Shown piece by piece: positions 60,154 through 64,000 of a stretch of DNA of 64,000 bases (its first letter is position 1; every line of letters begins with the position of its first letter). Both the position numbers and the translations under genes were made by a program. This stretch comes from Antedon mediterranea. Lineage: Eukaryota; Echinodermata; Crinoidea; Comatulida; Antedonidae. The notes under the pieces were generated by a model. The model saw only the letters and a list, made by a program, of their open reading frames with translations. It made no database searches and was not told the DNA's origin. The stretch lies in assembly GCF_964355755.1 (NCBI RefSeq), contig NC_092673.1:27719001-27783000 (forward strand), written 5' to 3'.

Positions 60154-63100
60154 ATGTCGGCAGCAGCGGGAGATTGGTGTCTGATTGAAAGTGATCCTGG
60201 TGTATTTACTGAATTAATCAAAGGATTTGGTAAGTGCACATATATTTTTGTCTTGTATTAATGTTAGTATCTATGCAAACAGTTTCTTAGCTTAAGCACT
60301 GACCAAGATAAATAGTATATATGCTAGGCCAGGCAGGGTCATGCATGCTGCAGCAGAAGAAGCATGCATCATCATCATCATCTGGATGGTAGATGGAACA
60401 CACGCGCGAGCTCATACTTATACACAGTTGGTCTTCCTTGCTGCTAGGCCTAGCTTATGATAGTCGGGCTAGGCAGGTATTGTGCCATATTCCTTTATTT
60501 TGACACTATTCTATTCTGTATGTCAAATGTATTAGGCCTAAGGCTATGAATAATGATATCCGGGTCAGTCTAATTACCGAAAACAACCGAAAACAAACCG
60601 AAAAAAAAATGTAAAAAATCTAAATACCGAAAACAAATTTTGTATAATATTTTTTTTAATGTCGCCCTCTATTGATGGGTGTTTCTAAAGCTAAGACCAT
60701 ACAGAGGCGCAAAAGTCATGGAAGACCCTAAGAAATGTGCACAAAATACAACTCAAAATCGTACAAATTCAATGAAATACACTGTAGATTACATTTACTT
60801 ACAAAATCTATAAACACCTTTCGTTTTTAGTCTTTTCAAAAACAAAGCATGATTTTACCTTAACTTTGCGTTTTCGTCCCCGGTTTTCGTCACTTATTAA
60901 GTGAATACTGAAGCGATTAAGGATAAATTTTATTTACTCGACTACGGTAATTTTACTGAATAGATTTTATTGTGAATCCTTTATAGTGAGCTTGTTTTAA
61001 GTATACTTTATAGTCCCTAGTATCTTTGTATAATTATCTTTGAAAATCTATAATTAAATCGATCATGATTAACCATAGTCAATTTACTTTCTCTACTATG
61101 GATTAACATATCACAATTATTGTAAGGAGTAATGCGCTGGTTTCTGGATCAAAAATCGAAAGACTAAAATTAAAATATTTTTATAGATTCTGTAAGTAAA
61201 TGCGATGTTATCATTGATTGATTGCACGATTTTTAGTTGTATTTTGTGCACACTACCATCGTAGGGTCTTCCTTGGCTTTTGCGCGCGCGGTTTTGTCTC
61301 GGTTATGGTCTTAGATTTAGAAACACCCATCAATAGAGGGCGACATTTAAAAAATATTATACAAATTTGTTTTCGGTATTTATATTATTTTATTTTGTTT
61401 TCGGTTTGTTTTCGGTTGTTTATGGTTGTTTTCGGTTGTTTGTGGTTGTTTTCGGTTGTTTATGGTTGTTTTCGGTTATTTTCGGTTGTTTTCGGTAATT
61501 AGACTGACTGTGATATCCTATGCCAAATATTATCTGTCGTACTACTTTCCATGCACTGCCTCTCATCATAGAATACATCATTCATACTCATAGGCCTAGT
61601 GATAGAATAGAAGGGCAGGCTCTTCTTTTTAATATTATTTGACTTTTTTGGTTCAATTAAACTAGGCTAGGGTACTTACCTTAGGTTATGCTTACCAAGT
61701 GTTGGGCTTGTGAAACAATGTGATAAGGTACTGCACTGTATGTAGTCTATACATGTATGGTTACAAATAATAGGTTTTTAAAACCCATTTAATTCAACTA
61801 ATAAATGCTCTTGGTTAGTTATAAATTAATTATTATACTTAGTTTGATTTGAACGCTAATACTATTATTATATCTAAATGAATATCATTTTAATACAATA
61901 TTTCATTAACATTCATTAAAATTATACAATTGTTATTTAATTACTTTTTACAGGAACCACTGGTGTTCAAGTAGAAGAAATATGGAGTTTAGATGAAACA
62001 AGTTTTGCAGATTTAAAGTGAATACATTGTATTTTAAATGCTACATTCATAATTGATACAATCATTGTAATCACTTACATTTAATAGCTTTAGCTTCTTT
62101 CTTTGATATACTGTACCTATCATAAATTAATTACCTTACCACATTGTTTCAAACTCAACACTCAACACTTGTAAATGAACATAATAACTCGCACATAAAA
62201 ACTATGAGAAGAGGCAGCCTATAGTATACGAGTAATACTCTTTGCCTCCTTGTTTAACTTAAGCATCATCACTTAAGGTAAGTACTTTGAAGACAACATT
62301 AATTACCAGACCAATTAATTACTAGGTTTTGTCTTACTTTAATTTTATTTCTCTTCTTAACAGACCAGTACATGGATTAATTTTTCTTTTTAAGTGGAAG
62401 CCAGGCATTGAAGGAGCAGGGAGCATTGTAAGAGATGACCGACTCAACACAATCTTTTTTGCTAAACAGGTAAACAAAACAGAATAACAAATTAATTTTT
62501 GCTTTGTAAACTCTAATTTACCGTGTTTATTAAATCTAAGTCTCATTTAACCACCAAGCTTCCACTAAGGCTCCACACTATTTTATATGCACGTTTTGTT
62601 TAGGTTATTAACAATGCGTGTGCGACTCAAGCCATCTTAAGCATCCTACTCAACTGTAAACACAAAGATTTCAACCTAGGCACTACACTGACAGACTTCA
62701 AGCAATTCTCACAGTCGTTTGACCCCACTGTAAGTTAATAAGAACATATTTTGACCTTTCTAGATGTATAAACTTGAATGGGTTTGAGAACTATATCATA
62801 CTTGGAAATGCTGACCACATTATCTATGTTTCATTACATAACTTGGCATACCATGTCATAGGTCATCAACAATTATTTCATTTTATATTTTATACACATA
62901 CTGTATTTATACTTTAAATGGATCATTCTGAACTCTAGAACTGTCCGGATTTTAATAATTTTTATTCTCTCTTTCAGATGAAAGGTTTGAGTATAAGTAA
63001 CTCAGACACTATTAAACAAGTGCACAACAGCTTTTCAAGGTACAGTATTTAATTCTACATATACAAAAAAAACACATCTTATCTACCGTAAAACAATACG

Positions 63101-64000
63101 TTTGCAAAAGTATTCTCAATTAAAAGCCCATCTCGAAAAGGAGCCCACCCAAGAGTCCTAAATAAAAAGGAGCCCTTATTTTCAAGGTTTTATAGTATTT
63201 TAATTGAATAAGCCTAAAAATAATCTTCATTTAGTAATTATTGCAAAATATAAAATACCTATTGATATCCTGACCTCTTGACCTTTACTTCCACCCCGTC
63301 ACCTATTGATAGCCTGACGTCTTCTTGACCTTTACTTCCACCCCTTCACCTGTTGATATCCTGACCTCTTCTTGACCTTTACTTCCACCCGGTTCACCTA
63401 TTGATATCCTGACCTCTTGACCTTTACTTCCACCCCTTCACTTATTGATATCCTGACCTCTTCTTAACATTTAATTCCACCGCTTCATTTAATCCAATAT
63501 TTATTTGTTATTTTCCTAGGCAACAGATGTTTGAGTTTGACAAGAGTATGTCTAAAGATTCTGATGCGTTCCATTTTGTGGGTTTCATGCCGATTGATGG
63601 TAGACTCTATGAGCTGGATGGGTTAAAAGATGGCCCAATAGACTTAGGTAAGACAAACATTATTTTATACAAACTGATGGTAGTCAGCATCTCACCAGTC
63701 TGATCACTGCAATCAACAAAAGGACTCTGAGCTCGCCTTGCCAACATAGAAACTTGTAACAGTCCTTTGATCTTATGTCTGGCTGCGACAAATACCAACA
63801 GCACTGTACTAGTTACACATTTTCCGTGGTGCACAGTGTCTATGTTAAGGGGTGTGGAACTGATCATGTTTGCAGCCACAGATAAACCCTTTGATCTCAC
63901 GAGATCAGCATCCTGTTGTTGGATTCCCTTTGTCTGATGTCAATGAACTTAGGTTGTGTTCTTACAACATATACATATTATATATTCTATATGCTAGATT
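60154..64000 (+). CDS. UCHL5 (UCH37) deubiquitinase, 5' part
   Basis: Ubiquitin C-terminal hydrolase of the proteasome 19S particle (via ADRM1/RPN13) and of the INO80 complex, trimming ubiquitin chains. Exons seen: 60154-60229, 61954-62017, 62364-62469, 62604-62729, 62978-63039 and 63520-63647, all in phase. The start [20 protein letters not shown] matches the family N-terminus. Catalytic C88 is in [11 protein letters not shown], at the same number as in human; the His is in DAFHFVGF and the Asp in GRLYELDG. The UCH domain is complete to GPIDL; the C-terminal ULD/KEKE part lies beyond the window. Intron 1 (1.7 kb) carries a foldback transposon, intron 5 a tandem repeat. It starts 360 bp after ERI1-like copy 4, same strand. 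Confidence 0.95.
60562..61510. mobile_element. hAT-like foldback element with 8-bp target duplication
   Basis: The 8-mer TGATATCC is found at 60554-60561 and 61511-61518. Inside, the ends GGGTCAGTCTAATTACCG and CGGTAATTAGACTGACTG form an 18-bp inverted repeat with two mismatches. Arms continue inward for roughly 280 bp (GTCGCCCTCTATTGATGGGT against ACCCATCAATAGAGGGCGAC). TTTTCGGTTG repeats are expanded at the right end. An 8-bp duplication with a CAG-type end is typical of hAT elements. No transposase is encoded. Confidence 0.8.
63125..63190. repeat. Dispersed repeat shared with 7280-7400
   Basis: AAGCCCATCTCGAAAAGGAG, CCCACCCAAGAGTCCTAAA. In UCHL5 intron 5. Confidence 0.5.
63258..63480. repeat. 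Tandem repeat, about 50-55 bp (UCHL5 intron 5)
   Basis: Four to five copies of a unit containing TATTGATATCCTGACCTCTT, GACCTTTACTTCCACCCC and TTCACC. Copies differ by a duplicated CTTCTT. Confidence 0.85.
63690..63905 (-). repeat. About 200-bp dispersed repeat, partner at 26141-26335
   Basis: Reverse-complement partner of the 26-kb copy, with AACAGTCCTTTGATCTTATG and CTGGCTGCGACAAATACC. It lies in UCHL5 intron 6. Confidence 0.75.

Noticed and set aside
61218-61502. 94-codon frame ending in [14 protein letters not shown] repeats
   Set aside because: It is the translation of the TTTTCGGTTG repeat at the end of the foldback element in UCHL5 intron 1.
1-64000. CRISPR arrays, operons, bacterial promoters
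   Set aside because: The window is plainly animal nuclear DNA with spliced genes; the regular repeats seen are minisatellites or MITEs, with no spacer structure.

Overview
This is nuclear DNA from an animal. The genes are split into short exons with GT-AG introns, the sequence is AT-rich, and about three quarters of it is non-coding and full of transposon debris. The protein families (a TRAF3-like adaptor, PTPA, an IER2/IER5-type immediate early gene, ERI1-like exonucleases, UCHL5), the many small foldback elements and the very frequent octamer TAGGCCTA suggest a marine invertebrate deuterostome, most likely an echinoderm or a hemichordate. The species cannot be fixed from sequence alone.

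Layout. 1-2.0 kb: repeats upstream of the first gene. 2.0-10.0 kb: two tandem TRAF-like genes (+), each with a RING, TRAF-type zinc fingers, a coiled coil and a MATH domain; the second has lost about 92 residues of coiled coil. 10-13.3 kb: repeats and a dead LINE fragment. 13.36-16.86 kb: complete eight-exon PTPA gene (+). 16.9-32.8 kb: no recognisable gene; foldback elements, satellites and retroelement pieces. 33.1-33.9 kb: intronless IER2/IER5-family gene (-) with CRE, CCAAT and CArG sites in its upstream region. 34.4-46.3 kb: no gene, only repeats. 46.3-59.8 kb: four tandem copies of a short ERI1-like 3'-5' exoribonuclease gene (+). Copies 1 and 2 are intact, copy 3 has a one-base frameshift, copy 4 is a clear pseudogene. 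60.15 kb to the end: UCHL5 (+), first six exons, running off the window.

The genes do not form an operon. The points most worth a second look are the ERI1-like cluster, in which every copy is preceded by a perfect Rel/NF-kB-type 9-mer (GGAAATTCC or its complement) and a TATA-like box; the asymmetric similarity of the two TRAF genes; an excess of perfect TGACGTCA palindromes; a hAT-like foldback element with an 8-bp target duplication in UCHL5 intron 1; and several nested insertions whose target duplications can be read directly. I did not find a system that I can call wholly new. Exon boundaries were derived by hand from reading frames, splice consensus and comparison between paralogues, and have not been checked against transcripts.
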